DNA of 64,000 nucleotides from Ophiosphaerella korrae (lineage: Eukaryota; Ascomycota; Dothideomycetes; Pleosporales; Phaeosphaeriaceae). Positions 11,254-23,209 of this stretch are shown piece after piece. A model generated the notes under the pieces. It was not told the DNA's origin. It was given only the letters and a program-made list of their open reading frames with translations, and searched no databases. Position numbers and translations under genes: made by a program. The DNA lies in NCBI GenBank assembly GCA_028456385.1, contig JALNQF010000006.1, forward strand, positions 248,001 through 312,000, given 5' to 3'. Numbering within the stretch: position 1 is the stretch's first letter; the number at the start of each line of letters is the position of its first letter.

Positions 11254-13214
11254 CTTGCCGTTCGTTCCAATTATCCTGTCTGATATTTCCTACAGGACGT
11301 CCGAATCTAACCACTATATGTCTTGCCACCTGAGGCTACTATATAACAGCCTCTCAATAATACCAAGAGGCTCAACGGGCCGATTGCGAAGGATTTCAAG
11401 GTTGTGTTTGAAAAGGAGGGAAGACTCCACAACACCAAGCAATAGAAACTAGACAAGAATAACTAAAGCATGAAAGACCAGAATGAATGCTGACTCGATA
11501 GAACATGAGAAGAGGAAACAAACCATTTACATATCATGCCTCTTAATTCTTTGCCGTGTCATACACCACGCCCCGACAAAACAGCCTTAGCGCAACGCTC
11601 CACTGATAGAACGACACTGGGCCTAAGATGCGGCCCCTGCTGCTATCACAGAGCGGCGCAGTTGAGAACGTACTGTCGGAGAGTGTGCAGGTACAGCGTC
11701 TCAGCCTGAATCAGGCATCTGTGGTAAGATTGTACCAAGGCGGGAACGCCGTGTTGCTGCACGTGGCTGCATCACAATTGCCCAAGTCTACATGAATGCA
11801 GTGTGGTGAGGGAAGTTGAAACAGGGGGGGTGTTGAAGAGTGGTTCAGGGCGGATGGCGCTAGTTGTGCAAGGCTTAGCGGGGTGGGGGCAGCAACGATG
11901 TGCCGGAAGATTAGCCTCGTCTCGTGCATCCGAATGGCATTAGCATGTGAAGCCTATGGATTGTTTATCTTGAATTTGAGGCTTGGTCACTGATGCTATC
12001 TTGGATTCATGCTGTTTCTTGAATGTGACGGGAGCGCATACGAGGCAGTACGGTAGATACGGTACGGTAGATACCGTAGATGCACAACAACGGCGTGGTA
12101 GACCTTCGTTTCAGGTACTCTCTCTCATGTATGTCAGCCTGCATCGAAGACGGGATCAAGATATGCCTGTAGTAGGCAGGTTCTAGGCAGTCATGGATGA
12201 AGTTGATACTGGCCCGTGGCACGGAGGCTTTGTTACCGCCTTAGAACCAGAGCTTAACCTTAACATTCATCTGTCATGTAACGTCAAAGGCCCCGCTGAC
12301 TTGGCGTATTGTGATCGATTCATTTTGAAGCTATCGGAAGCCGGCAACTGCATATTGTACCTAGGTAGGAACGCTAAGATTATTGTCCATGGATATTGGT
12401 AAGGCTGCGCACGGCCTAGGTAGGAAAATAATCCTATCTCTGGGTTGGTTCTGGTCACCAATGACTTTTAACGGGTATTCCTTGCTTGGTGTTCTGGTCT
12501 GGTCTGGTCTTCGAAGTTGCTCCCAAAACGGTCTCACGGCACCCCTTTTCCTTGCAAGAATGTCACTGTTGCCCACGTGTGGCACGGGAAGACCTGAGCA
12601 TCACCCGAGAGCGGGCACACGGCCCCAAGCCAGGTAACGGACTCTCGAATTACTCCGTGCTTACTTTGTTACAACACCAGCTGCATCTAGCCCAATTGCG
12701 TCCTGCCGGTAGGATTTGGTCTTGACACAAATACACGTTGCAGGTGGGTGCCAATCACCAGCGAGGCTGAAGCTTGACCTTCATAGCTGGTCTTTGGGGC
12801 TCATGGAAGAACTCAGAAGGATCTCAGTCAGCTTGTAGGTATGATCGCCCTCCCCTCTTGAGGTCTCAGACGTTGCTTCCAAATACGAAGGAAATGTTAA
12901 GTTTAGCTAGATCATTACTCCTATCACATGAGATTGATTGGACAATTTATTTGCAGTGGAGGACGCCAATGAGTTAATAATCTCCATAGTACAGAGGATA
13001 CCTTATATATAATGCCCAGGCAATATCTTTCTACCTTTTGTGTGTCACCCAATCGCCACGAGGGTGCACGACACGTTCTATGAGTTGTAAGATTGAATAA
13101 TGGTAACCAACGCTTGAAAAAATAAGCCTACATCTCAACTGTCCATTGCCAAGCTCTAAGCCACCACCACCTCCTCCTCTTCCTCCTCCACACTTCTTAC
13201 ACTAACCACATCCG
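11254..13214. other. Long intergenic region, no gene supported
   Basis: Nearly 2 kb with only short, unconvincing open frames. It contains a tandem pair of TACGGTAGATAC (12049-12060 and 12063-12074). The end nearest 13215 is the 3' flank of the GH125 gene and is C-rich. Confidence 0.5.
11339..11345 (-). promoter_or_regulatory. TATA-like box upstream of the GPI glycoprotein gene
   Basis: TATATAG on the minus strand, 86 bases upstream of the ATG at 11253. Position fits a core promoter; it is not otherwise verified. Confidence 0.35.
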
Positions 13215-14777
13215 TCACTTTCCCACCTTCTCCCTCCGCCTTCTACCCAACACCCCTTCCCCCCTCCCCTCCCTCACTAACTTCAACAAAGCCTGTCCAA
13301 AAAGTCCATTCGCCCACGCAAACCAGCTCCGCGTATACACGCCCCCCGTCCCCGCCGCATCCACACTCTCATGCAAAAGCCCCAGCCCCCCGGTACTCGC
13401 CACAATCATGTCCAGCAACTCGCGCATCTCCCCTTCATCAACGCTCGTCGCTATGGCAACAATATTGGCCATGGGCCACACGCGGCCAGGCAGCGTGTGC
13501 GGGGATCCAGGACCGTGCATGGTGGGGCCCCAGGCGAAGTAAGGGTTGTCGGGGGAGAGGATGCGGGCGCGGGTGTTGATGTAGATGGGGTCGTTGGAGG
13601 TGGTGTAGCCGATGAGCGGGGCGGAGAGGAGAGAGGGGACATTGGGGTCGTCCATGAGGATGTGGGAGCCGTAGCCGTCGATTTCGTAGGCGAAGACGGA
13701 GCCGTTTGGGGTGGGGATGATGGCGTGATCGAGGATAGCACGATCGATTCTGGTTGACAGGGCGCGCATGCGGGGAGCGAGGAGGTGTGTGCGTGGCAGG
13801 ATTTTATCGACGATGAGGGAAGAGGTGTTAAGGGCAACGGAGAACATCATGTTGGAGGGGATGAGGTATTGGTAGATGCAGGCGTCGTCGCTGGGCCGGT
13901 GGAACGAGCGAACGAGGCCGATAGCGCGGTGGGGGGAGCCACGGCATGCGTTAATGGGGGTACCACCGTAGGGAGCACAGTAGGTGTAGGGCAAGGGGAG
14001 CCAGGTGCCGGCTTCGTCGTAGCTGGGTATCATCATGCTTTCAGCTGTGGAAAGAACCATTTCTACGGCTTTTGTCCAATTGGAGCTCTTTTGGAAAAAT
14101 GCATAGTCTTTGGTAGCGCTAGCATAGTCCACCGAAAGCTGCAGGAAGGATGCTAGGGAGTCGAGTTCCCATTGACATGAGAAGACTTTGTAGTAGTCAT
14201 ACGATGGTGTGATTTGGTCGCTATTCGCGCTGCTGCTTGTCCTGAAGCCAGACTCCGGTGGGGCTTGGAATGCGTTGCAAAATGGATTTTCCAAGATGTA
14301 TCGTGCTTGGAGATTGATGGCGCCCCTGAACAAACTCGCAAGGCTGTTGAAGCTGGGATCTGGCTTTAGCACACTCAAATAAGCCTGGAGCTGGTTCGCC
14401 GAGTCTCTCAACCACATCGCTTCGATGTCACCAGTCGAGATGAACGTGAGTTCCTCCTCTTCTCCTAGCGTTGAGTTTGACCAGCCATGCCAGGCAATGG
14501 TGGTATCCAAAGTATTGGGCCAACTGTTTTCAAAGATGCGAAACAGGTCCGGATCGGCAATCACATGTCTCATCTGCTCAATCGTCTCTTCAACCTCTGG
14601 AGAATAAAAGGTTCTGCATGGAATAATAGGCCGCATATATGGGAGTGCATGTTTCCCAGTGGAGTAAGGCTCCCGATTGTGGCGTTGAGCAGAGTAATGA
14701 GTGTAGGAAGGGCATTGTGCGGAGACTAAAGGAAAGAGGAAAATCCAGGGGAGATAAGCGGAGCCAAGATTGCACAT
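13215..14777 (-). CDS. Secreted GH125 exo-alpha-1,6-mannosidase
   Basis: Single exon, 520 residues, starting at the ATG at 14777; the frame extends upstream only to a TTG. A signal peptide (MCNLGSAYLPWIFLFPLVSA) is followed by a glycoside hydrolase family 125 domain over nearly the whole protein. Its hallmark is STGDIEAMWLRDSANQ near residue 115, followed by WELDSLASFLQLSVDYA, YAYEIDGYGSHILMDD-like and FAWGPTMHGPGSPHT segments. GH125 enzymes are exo-acting alpha-1,6-mannosidases that trim fungal or plant N- and O-mannans; the older name for the family is DUF1237. Being secreted, it probably acts on extracellular or cell-wall mannan. The C-terminus is basic (GRRRREKVGK). The first part of the coding strand is unusually C-rich near the 3' end. 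Confidence 0.92.
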   Translation of the reverse strand: MCNLGSAYLPWIFLFPLVSAQCPSYTHYSAQRHNREPYSTGKHALPYMRPIIPCRTFYSPEVEETIEQMRHVIADPDLFRIFENSWPNTLDTTIAWHGWSNSTLGEEEELTFISTGDIEAMWLRDSANQLQAYLSVLKPDPSFNSLASLFRGAINLQARYILENPFCNAFQAPPESGFRTSSSANSDQITPSYDYYKVFSCQWELDSLASFLQLSVDYASATKDYAFFQKSSNWTKAVEMVLSTAESMMIPSYDEAGTWLPLPYTYCAPYGGTPINACRGSPHRAIGLVRSFHRPSDDACIYQYLIPSNMMFSVALNTSSLIVDKILPRTHLLAPRMRALSTRIDRAILDHAIIPTPNGSVFAYEIDGYGSHILMDDPNVPSLLSAPLIGYTTSNDPIYINTRARILSPDNPYFAWGPTMHGPGSPHTLPGRVWPMANIVAIATSVDEGEMRELLDMIVASTGGLGLLHESVDAAGTGGVYTRSWFAWANGLFGQALLKLVREGRGEGVLGRRRREKVGK

Positions 14778-15136
14778 TGCTGCTTTGCAATCCCCGTTCG
14801 GCAACGTTTACAAACCGAAAAATATCGTTTGGAGCAACGCGGTTACTAGTAATACATGGTAGCACTGCTGCACGCGGAGTCAATACGAAAACAGATAAAG
14901 TGCATGGGAGAGGTCAAATACGCACGAGAACGGGAAATGAAAGGTGTTCAGGCCAAGCAAACCAACGTTCCGTATCTGGTTACTGCAATTCATGAAACCT
15001 AAAAAAGTGATTCCCGGTGCGCTGGAATGCGACAATAGAACTGGTCGTGTGACTATCGTGAACGAACCCTGCACTTTATTTACTCATATTGCGCATTCGG
15101 CTGTTCTACTCAAATACGCCAGGCATCCCACATTTT
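14778..15136. promoter_or_regulatory. Promoter side of GH125 gene / 3' flank of COG4
   Basis: About 360 bases. Both flanking genes are on the minus strand, so this should hold the GH125 promoter and the COG4 terminator. No clear TATA box was seen. Confidence 0.35.
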
Positions 15137-17519
15137 TTATCCTCCTTTGACAAGTGCCCTAACGCTCTTCCTCTCCTCACTATCAAGTACCCAAGTGATA
15201 CCAGACTCGCTACTAGGATTCTCCACGATTTCACCCCACTCGTCGTCCTCCATGTTCATAATTAGCGTCATTTGCGTACACCTTGCAAACGCGTCGCGCA
15301 GCCCATACTTGCCGCCCGCAACAGCCGCAGTGATGATGGCGGCAATGTCGCGTTCCAGTCGGACAGCGCCCAACTCGTTGACGCGGCCGTAGTAACTTCG
15401 GATGCGGCCTTCAAGAGCCTTGGCGAGGTAACTCAGCGCGAGTGATAGCAGACGGTCGAAATTTGAAGCAGTGAGGATGCGCTTGATAGGCCGAATGACA
15501 ACGTTCCAGCCGCGGTCGAAGCGCGATTTGACTAGGTCTTCGTCGTCATCTTCATCATCATCATCATCCAGGTCGGAGCTGTGTTCGGGAGGTGCATAGT
15601 CTATGTCTCGGAAGGCTTCGGCAAGAATGGGTCGAATGCGCGGTTTCAGGACGTTTGTAAAGAGGACGGTGAGGCCGTCATTAATGAGTTCATTGCTTTT
15701 GGATATAAATGCGTTTTGCAGGGCTTTGAGTCTGCCTTCTACAAAGACAGCGTCGTGGCCAAAGGGAAAGAGTTCTTGTAAGGGCGATTTGGCGTCTTCG
15801 CCCTCGGATTGTCGCTTAGTGAGCTGCTGCTCGATGATGCGTTTGATGTAGTCGTTGGACACGTCAAGGCTGTTGATGTGGACGAGAAAAGCAATAACCT
15901 TGTCCTCTGGAGGAAGTCCGCCTGCTATGACTGGTTTTGGGTAGCTTTCGTCGCGCATTTTCCGTTGGATCATACCGATGAACTCTCCGCCCAGCACTCT
16001 GGAGATGGCAGGCTCCACACCGGCAATGACTGCGCGCTGTGAAGTGGCGAGGGTCCTCTGCAGAACTTGGTTGACAATGTACATGACATCGTCTACCGCC
16101 GAAGTGATAAAGGGCGGGTTGGAGCCAAGGGGCTTGGTTGGATTGAGGGTGAGATCGGAGGGCGACTCGTCGAGCTGGAAGGCCTTTTCTACCGAGCGAC
16201 GGAAGAAGAAGGTGGTCATGATGTTGAAAGGGTCGATGAGGTGGCTGGAGACTTTTTTCTGCAGATTGCTGGTGGCAAGAAACTGGGGCATCACGAGACC
16301 ATGGTCGATGCGGTCTTCGGGCTGAGAGGGCTGAGAATATGAGTAACGAGGTGTTGCCATTGGTATGCGTACTTACTGCACACTTGTCTGAGATGAAGCG
16401 CGAGTACAAGGCCCACCTCCCCAGCATCAGCGCATTCTCTCCCAATAGGCCGTCTACCTCCTTCATGCTGACGCCTTCGTCCTCGCTCATGCGTGCAGCG
16501 TTGGACGGCGAGTGGGAGCGAGGGGTGCCGGCTGAAGACTTTTGGGTGGGCAGAAAGCTCTGGACGAGGAAGGAAAAGGCGTAGGATTTGATGTCAGTCA
16601 GCTTGCGGTCAATGTTGCGCTCCTCATGCCAGGTGTCGAGGACGATGCCGCCCTGGACGTCGGCCTCTATTTGCAGGCGCTCAATGACCTTGGCCATCAT
16701 GCCGGGGCCGTAGTGGCGCTCGACAAGGGGCTCATGTCCGTCTACAATCTGGGCAATGTGCTCAAAGAGCTTGGTGAGGGTGCTGCCGTAGAAGAAGGGC
16801 TCGGAGCGCTGGGCGGGCGCGGCAGAGTTGAAGTTGGTGCGAGCACGGGAAGCCACGCCCTGGCACACATAGCGGCCGTATGCATCCAGGCCTACGTCGG
16901 TGCGGCCGATGAGGGGGAACAGCTTGAAGAAGCGCGTGACTTTGGAGCCATCGCCCTCGTTGGCGGCCTTGTCGAACTCGCGCAGGAACAGACCGCACAG
17001 AGACTCGGCGGCCGCGTCCAGTGTCACGCGCGGCGGGTCGGGCACCTCTGCCGTGGGCACAATCTCCTCTGCGAAGCTGCCGTCGACCACGCCGGGGGGG
17101 ATGTGGGAGGCGCGACTGACGTAGGACGCGGCCGTCTCCCAGTCCTGCGGGGCGCCCATGGACCCGTGGACGCCCAGCACGCAGGCCCTGAGCTCGGCGA
17201 CCTGCTCCACCACCTCGAGCGTGGCCTTGACATTGGACTGCTCCTGGTCCAGCCGCCTCACCGCGCTCGAGATGCGGCTGGCCGTCGACGCGGCATCCGC
17301 CAGCATGCCATTGCTGATGGCGCGCGTGTTGACGGTTTGGGTGCCGAGGTGGGCGCGCAGGAGGTCGAGCCGCGCGAGCTCGCGCGAGAGATGCTGCTGC
17401 GAGGCGACGAGTGTCTGTAGGCGCAGGGTCACGGCGGCCTCGTGGTGGTGCAGCTGCTGGAGGGCGGCCTGGATCTCGGCCACCGACGAGGCGGCGAAGA
17501 TGTCTGTAGAAGCAGCCAT
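15137..17519 (-). CDS. COG4: Conserved oligomeric Golgi complex subunit 4
   Basis: Exons 17519-16377 and 16330-15137 with a 46-nt intron (GTAAGT..CTCAG); 778 residues, the usual length for the family. An N-terminal coiled coil (about residues 15-100) is followed by the COG4 signature RFFKLFPLIGRTDVGLDAYG with VCQGVASRAR. The C-terminal helical-rod domain contains PFNIMTTFFFRRSVEKAFQL directly after the intron. COG4 is part of the eight-subunit tethering complex that captures retrograde vesicles at the cis-Golgi, and so is needed for glycosylation enzyme recycling. An acidic insert of DDDDDEDDDED near residue 675 is a fungal-type disordered loop. The ATG is followed by MAASTDIFAASSV, and its reverse-strand context is GCCATGG-like. 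Confidence 0.93.
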
Positions 17520-18263
17520 GGAGGGGCTGATAACCAGGAACCTACCTAGCTGCCTGGCGTAGGTGCCTAGGCAGGCTCACCAGACTAGGTAGCCAGGCTG
17601 TCTGCTCGCTGTCTGCTGGTCTTATTTCCAATCGAGGAGCATTTCGCATTTCGCATGCGGCATGGCGTGTGGCCTGGCAGGCCGGTGTGCCTGTGACGTG
17701 CTTGGCTACGACGCGCCTCCAGCCCTGCGCCGTTGCCAGGGCCAAGCCTGGACCAAAGAGACAGCTCGAGCACACTCTTGCTGAAACACGCTGGACAACA
17801 AGCCCTTGCGCCGTCTTGACGCCGTGCCCTTAGCCCTCAGCATTCTTGACGCCCGTGACTGTTGATACTCTCGCTTTGCAGTATCATCTGCCGCCTATAG
17901 CTGCCACTCCCCCTACTGTTCAGCACGCAGCCCATTGGACCGCTGCACCAGCTGAAAGACAACACGCCGGCTGCCGCCCAATCACGGCTGCGTCGCATTC
18001 CTCCCGGCTCAACGCCTCCAGGTTCCCTACCGGCTGCGTCTTCTTCGCCTGCGGCCCACGTCCTTGCTGAAGGCTCGACCCTCGACCTCCATATTGCCGT
18101 CTGCCCTCGCGTCTCCCCGTCCCCCCCGTCTGCCGCCCACTGTCTGCCCTTCCTTCCTCACTTCCGCCCGCCAAACAAGCTTCCCAAACCGTCGCTTCCT
18201 CCGCCCACACTGCAACCAGCCACCGCCTCGCCTCCTCCCATGCTTCCGCGACCATAACACGCC
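17520..18263. promoter_or_regulatory. Shared divergent promoter, COG4 / NIPA transporter
   Basis: 744 bases between two divergent ATGs. C/T-rich on the plus strand from about 18060 to 18250, a pyrimidine-rich leader for the NIPA gene. No gene is supported inside it. Confidence 0.45.
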
Positions 18264-20246
18264 ATGGACTCGACTGCCCACCTTCTCTGTGCCGCCCACG
18301 ACCTGCATGCCCGCGCAGGCGGCATGGGCGGAGACTCTGCCTCTCGCCCGCCTTCCTACAAAATCATCGGTCTGATCCTGGCCATTTCCTCGGGAGTCTT
18401 TATTGGCTCCTCCTTCGTCATCAAGAAACATGGCCTGCTGCAAGCAAACGAAAAATACAATGAAGAGGCCGGCGAGGGCTATGGCTACCTGAAAAACGCC
18501 TGGTGGTGGCTCGGCATGTTTCTGATGATTATCGGCGAAATCTGCAATTTGGTCGCATATGCCTTCACCGACGCCATCCTCGTCACACCCATGGGCGCTC
18601 TGTCCGTCGTCGTATGCGCCATCCTCTCTACCATCTTCCTCAAAGAGCGCCTGAGCTTCGTCGGCAAAGTCGGTTGTTTCAACTGCATCGTCGGTTCTGT
18701 CGTAATTGCAGTAAACGCCCCGGCCCAGTCGGCAGTTGCAAGAATCCAGGACATGAAGAGATTGGTCATTGCCCCAGGCTTCCTCAGCTATACCGGCGTC
18801 GTCATTGTTGGCTCCATTGTCATTGCCCTCTGGCTCGGCCCCAAATACGGAAAAAAAACTATGATGGTTTACATCACCATCTGCAGTCTGATTGGAGGAT
18901 TGAGTGTCGTCTGCACCCAGGGCCTCGGAGCCGCTGTCGTAGCCCAAGCTTCCGGCAAGTACGGCGGCCAGTTCAAGGAATGGTTCTTCTACGTGCTGCT
19001 TGTATTCGTTGTCATCACCCTGCTCACCGAGATCATATATCTCAACAAAGCACTCAATCTCTTCAACGCCGCCTTGGTCACACCCACCTACTACGTCTTC
19101 TTTACCTCCTCAACTATTATCACCTCCGCAATCCTATTCCAAGGCTTCAAGGGGACCCCGTTGCAGATCCTCACCGTCATCATGGGCTTCTTCCAAATCT
19201 GTGCTGGCGTTGTGTTGCTGCAACTCTCCAAGTCTGCCAAGGACGTCCCAGACGCTGCTGTATTCAAAGGAGACCTCGACCAGGTGCGCCAGGTGGCTGA
19301 GGTGGAGGAGCCCGAGTACGAACCCAGGGCTGACGCCCTTCGTGGCGGTAGCGCTATCCTCCGCTCTCTGTCAAAAGCCCGTTCTGAAAAGGAGGCCATG
19401 GAAATACGAAAGATCAAAGAAGAGCACATGCAGCCAATAGGCGAAGGCGAACAGGTCGAGTTTGACGGCATTCGCAGGCGCCGAACCATTGTCGACCCCA
19501 ATCGCCCCATGACACGAAGCGGAACAATCGTAAATACCAAAATGGCCCACCCCCCTCTCGGCATGTCGCAGTTTCCCAACTACGAGTCAGACGACGACAA
19601 CGATAGCTTCCACCCCGGCTTCTTCCAACGCCTACGTTCACGCGGTAAATCAACCAGCAGTCGCGGTAGCTCACACGTCGTTGGCTCCACCCCGGTCGGT
19701 ATGAAGACCCTCCCCCCAATCCCCACCGACGGCGCTTCGGACATCTCTACCGACAAAACCTCGTACAAGCCCGTCCACTCCCAAGACACCTCTTACAAGG
19801 GCAATGAAGGCCACATTCAATTCGCCGAAGATCTCCCACATCCTCTCCCCTACTCCACCGAGTCCCTCCAACCCCCCAAACCCCCGCCACATATCGCTAA
19901 ACGTCAATTCTCCTTTACCAACGTCTTCGGTCGCAGTCGCTCGGAATCAACGGGCGAAAGTAGTAAAAGACCTGCCAGCCGGCATAGTCGGAAGGGAAGT
20001 CGCGATGTGAAGGTTGCAACGGAAGAAGAGCGGTTAGGCCTGGTTAAAGGTGATTCGACAAATCTTCTTCCGATTACGAGTGTCAGCGAGGGGCGGCCCG
20101 AGGATGTGGAGGAGGAGTGGGTGCCACCGCGTAGGGCGAGTCCAAATTACTCACCGCTAAACTCGCCACCCGCGCCGATAATTAGGCGGGTCGAAGAAGA
20201 GGGCAAAGATATGGATAAGGAAATTGAAGAGAGGGGGTATAGGTAA
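18264..20246 (+). CDS. NIPA-family magnesium transporter with long cytosolic tail
   Basis: Single exon, 660 residues; the ATG sits in a good context (CACGCCATGG). Residues about 30-335 form the NIPA/DUF803 core of nine membrane spans. It begins IIGLILAISSGVFIGSSFVI and includes AYAFTDAILVTPMGALSVVV and NAALVTPTYYVFFTSSTII. This is the EamA/DMT-like fold of Mg2+ transporters related to human NIPA1-4. Residues about 340-660 are a charged, Ser/Pro-rich, probably disordered tail with many possible phosphorylation sites (RRRTIVDP, RSRSES) and an acidic stretch. Expected role is Mg2+ transport at the plasma membrane or endosome. Substrate is inferred from family alone. Confidence 0.9.
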   Translation: MDSTAHLLCAAHDLHARAGGMGGDSASRPPSYKIIGLILAISSGVFIGSSFVIKKHGLLQANEKYNEEAGEGYGYLKNAWWWLGMFLMIIGEICNLVAYAFTDAILVTPMGALSVVVCAILSTIFLKERLSFVGKVGCFNCIVGSVVIAVNAPAQSAVARIQDMKRLVIAPGFLSYTGVVIVGSIVIALWLGPKYGKKTMMVYITICSLIGGLSVVCTQGLGAAVVAQASGKYGGQFKEWFFYVLLVFVVITLLTEIIYLNKALNLFNAALVTPTYYVFFTSSTIITSAILFQGFKGTPLQILTVIMGFFQICAGVVLLQLSKSAKDVPDAAVFKGDLDQVRQVAEVEEPEYEPRADALRGGSAILRSLSKARSEKEAMEIRKIKEEHMQPIGEGEQVEFDGIRRRRTIVDPNRPMTRSGTIVNTKMAHPPLGMSQFPNYESDDDNDSFHPGFFQRLRSRGKSTSSRGSSHVVGSTPVGMKTLPPIPTDGASDISTDKTSYKPVHSQDTSYKGNEGHIQFAEDLPHPLPYSTESLQPPKPPPHIAKRQFSFTNVFGRSRSESTGESSKRPASRHSRKGSRDVKVATEEERLGLVKGDSTNLLPITSVSEGRPEDVEEEWVPPRRASPNYSPLNSPPAPIIRRVEEEGKDMDKEIEERGYR

Positions 20247-21814
20247 TGTGTCGTCTTGTCGCGCGGTATTGTGTTGTTGTGATTCAGTTGTTCAGCGAGC
20301 GTTGTATTTTATCTTTAGTGCTTTTGCATGGCGTGCGGTGGGTGACGATGTCATGATTAATTGGCTGTGAGGGGGGGGGGGGGGAATATACATGTAAAAG
20401 AAGAGTGTAGACATAAAACGGTAGAGTGATGTACGAGGGGAATGCGGTTGTGTTTAATGGTATATATACGTGTTGATAAGGAAGGAGGGTTTGCATATAA
20501 TGGAAATATTAGGATCAGTCGGAGAGTGTAGATGTACTGGGGAAAATTCGCACCGCTTGATACTCGGTAGGAATGCATTGATTGATACTACTTTGGAGCA
20601 ATTTCAAATAGGGGTAAAGATTCCGATATTTTACTTGTCCAGGATCTCAACATAAGTTCCTAGATGAATGACGTCTACTTCTTACCACTATTTCAATCTA
20701 CATGCCCACGGGCTTCCTTCAAACAAAGTCATTCGGTACCTCGCCGAACAGAAACTCGCAGCGATCAGGGTACCTAGTCTAGTGAGTCAAGCCTGCGAAG
20801 CATTTCGACAAACTTAAAATTACAGCTGGGCTGAAACTAGGGCGATATCCAGGAACCTTTGTTCTTGGTTAGGAAAGGTACGATGCACAAGCTGAAGTCG
20901 ATCGGCCAATTAAATATACCCAGTTACCTCACAATCACGAGCCGTCATCTCGGGACGAAGTGCATCGCGCCATGTTACTATTTCAGGAATAAACTACATA
21001 AAAAGCACATGTGCTATTCAGTGCGATCAGCACGGTGATTACACATTGTACCTTGTTTCCACAAGTTTAAATATGACTTCATCTCTCTATGACATGTGCG
21101 TCGCGGGTTGTTATCAGTTCAGGCATTCCATTTACACATGCGTTATTCCCCATTGAGATAGTGGGCAGGCTGACTGCATTTCGCCGATCAAAAAAAGTAT
21201 GCATGTCGTGGGTAGTTGGCCGTCTCACAACACACTTAAACCCTTGGAAATGCTGATACACAACCATTGAGAACGTGTTTGTCGCGCATTCCTCGCGTTA
21301 CCTCTCAGCTTTCACAATTATCATACCAATAATGTAATTCTATGCTCGTTTATCCCCAGCCTAGCTCAGGCGGGCTTTCAGGCAGTGCTTGGTTTCGCTG
21401 GCAGCCAAGCATGCTAAGCAGGCTAAGATGACCGCCACTTGCACTACCAACGCCTCTGGTTGGTGCATCAGGACCCGACGTCAGAGACCGGCCAAGTAGG
21501 CTGTGGATGATCCTGCGACCCTACTTACTAATTACCAGTGCGGCAGTGCTGCTTTGCTAGGACCACTCGGTCAGATGATGGTTTATGACGAGAGTATATG
21601 AAGCTGGAGACATTCCCTAGCTAGATTCGGGATCGAAAAACCTTAAACCACCACATCTCTGAGCTCAAGATAGTGCACCCCCAAGCCACCCAGCCAAATA
21701 ATCTGTATTTATTTATTGCCCCCCCCCATACTATATTGTTTACCTGGACATCACTACCAAGTCTACCTATACACACCACCAATCCAACCAACCTACACAT
21801 CCCATCTCGCCACC
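20247..21814. other. Intergenic region, no gene supported
   Basis: About 1.6 kb, AT-rich, with a run of 14 G at 20371-20384. The last 100 bases before 21815 are CA-rich leader. No ORF resembles a protein. Confidence 0.5.
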
Positions 21815-22108
21815 ATGAGACTCGCAGCAACAACAACAACAACTCTCCTCCTTGCCACCCTCGCACTCGCTACCCCCGCCCCCGCCCCCGCCGCACAACC
21901 AAACACAGACGCGGCCGCCGTTGCACAACCACTCAACCTCCAGGCACGCGACCCCGCGCCCGTCCTCGAAGCCCGCAAGAAGAAGCCCAAGGGCGGTAGC
22001 GGTGGAAACAACACCAGCGCCGCTACCGAAACTATTTCGCCCAGCCGTGCATTGCAGGCTGCTGCGCTGGGCCTCGGCGTCATGGAGGTTGTACGGTTGT
22101 GGAATTAA
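21815..22108 (+). CDS. Small secreted or GPI-anchored Ala/Thr/Pro-rich protein
   Basis: Single exon, 97 residues, starting at the ATG in CACCATGAGA; the frame is open further upstream but without a better Met. A signal peptide (MRLAATTTTTLLLATLALAT) is followed by a low-complexity APAPAPAAQ stretch, a dibasic region (RKKKPKGGSGG), an N-glycosylation site (NNTS) and a weakly hydrophobic tail (ALQAAALGLGVMEVVRLWN) that could be a GPI signal. No cysteines, so not a typical disulfide-rich effector. Not recognised as a known family. Possible roles are cell-wall decoration or a processed secreted peptide. Support is the clean signal peptide, the strong start context and C-ending codons. Confidence 0.6.
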   Translation: MRLAATTTTTLLLATLALATPAPAPAAQPNTDAAAVAQPLNLQARDPAPVLEARKKKPKGGSGGNNTSAATETISPSRALQAAALGLGVMEVVRLWN

Positions 22109-23209
22109 GTTGGTGTTTTTTGTTTTTGTTTTTTTTTTCCCTCTTTTCCTTCCATGGGATGGAAGGAGAGGGAATGGGTGGGTGGGGAGGCGGCGAGGAT
22201 CTGAATCACGATTATTTATTAGCGATTTTTATTTTATTTTACGATACGATGCCAATAGGTTTATTAGCGTAGGATAAGGAGAGAATGTGTTGGGTCTTGA
22301 ATGTGCGATTTGTTTGGACCCTTGGTGCTATGGGATGTATGGTGTGGAACGTAGGCCGTGTTCGCTTGGGCCAATGCTCTATTTCTTTTTGTTCGAGTAT
22401 CTTGTTAAGATTGATATTGGGCTTGAAATGTCTTTTAGCCACGAAGTAGGTGTAGTTGTAGATTCGATTTGGAAATCGCCGTTGGAGTCATCCATGTAAT
22501 GCACAGCCTCCACCATAGCGGTCGTGCTGAATTTCTTCGTCTTGGCTAGCTCGTATTGTTTACCGTCCAGGTAGGAAAAGGATGCTGGTGCTTGTGCATT
22601 GTTATATATACCTTCGTATCTCGTGATGCATGCCTAGAGCGTAGTATAAAGGTACACCCACTAATTTCTTTAGGCGCATTGTCGGTCTTTTTAGTGAGAT
22701 ATGTTTCGGTCCGGCTTTACGCTCGGATACACTTGGTGCCAAAGACGTTTTAAAATTATCACGGCATGGGGGGGTTTCATTATTGTGTATTTAGATAAAT
22801 AAGCTATAAGTTCGGCTTGTGTCTGGACAAGTACGCTACAGATGTGCAGTCCTCTTAACCGAGATATTCCGTGAAGTAGAGAACAAGAAAGACGATAAAG
22901 CGCTTTAACTAATCAACCCTCTCCATACAAATGGTTCTTCTCGGGCCCATTTTCTATGAACCTTGACCACCTGAACCTGCGTTAGGCGGCCGAAATACTC
23001 AATATTTCACAAAAGCCTCACGAATGCTCAAACCATCCAATTCAAGTTTGTAGCATAATCAATTAAATCATGCTACTCAAACAAAATCCGCCATAGACTA
23101 TCAAATGGCACCCGGCGACCTAAACGCCTGTATATGTACAACCATCGTCCTCCGTACAATTATCATACGCGTACTGTTACATCTGGGGCAAGTGGTGGCG
23201 AAGAACCCT
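22109..23209. other. Intergenic region, no gene supported
   Basis: About 1.1 kb, AT-rich and T-rich on the plus strand. It holds the 3' flanks of the two convergent small secreted-protein genes. Confidence 0.5.

Noticed and set aside
16542..17420. Plus-strand frame of 292 residues
   Set aside because: Antisense to the GC-rich start of COG4; composition is low-complexity Gly/Ala/Glu/Leu and unlike any protein.
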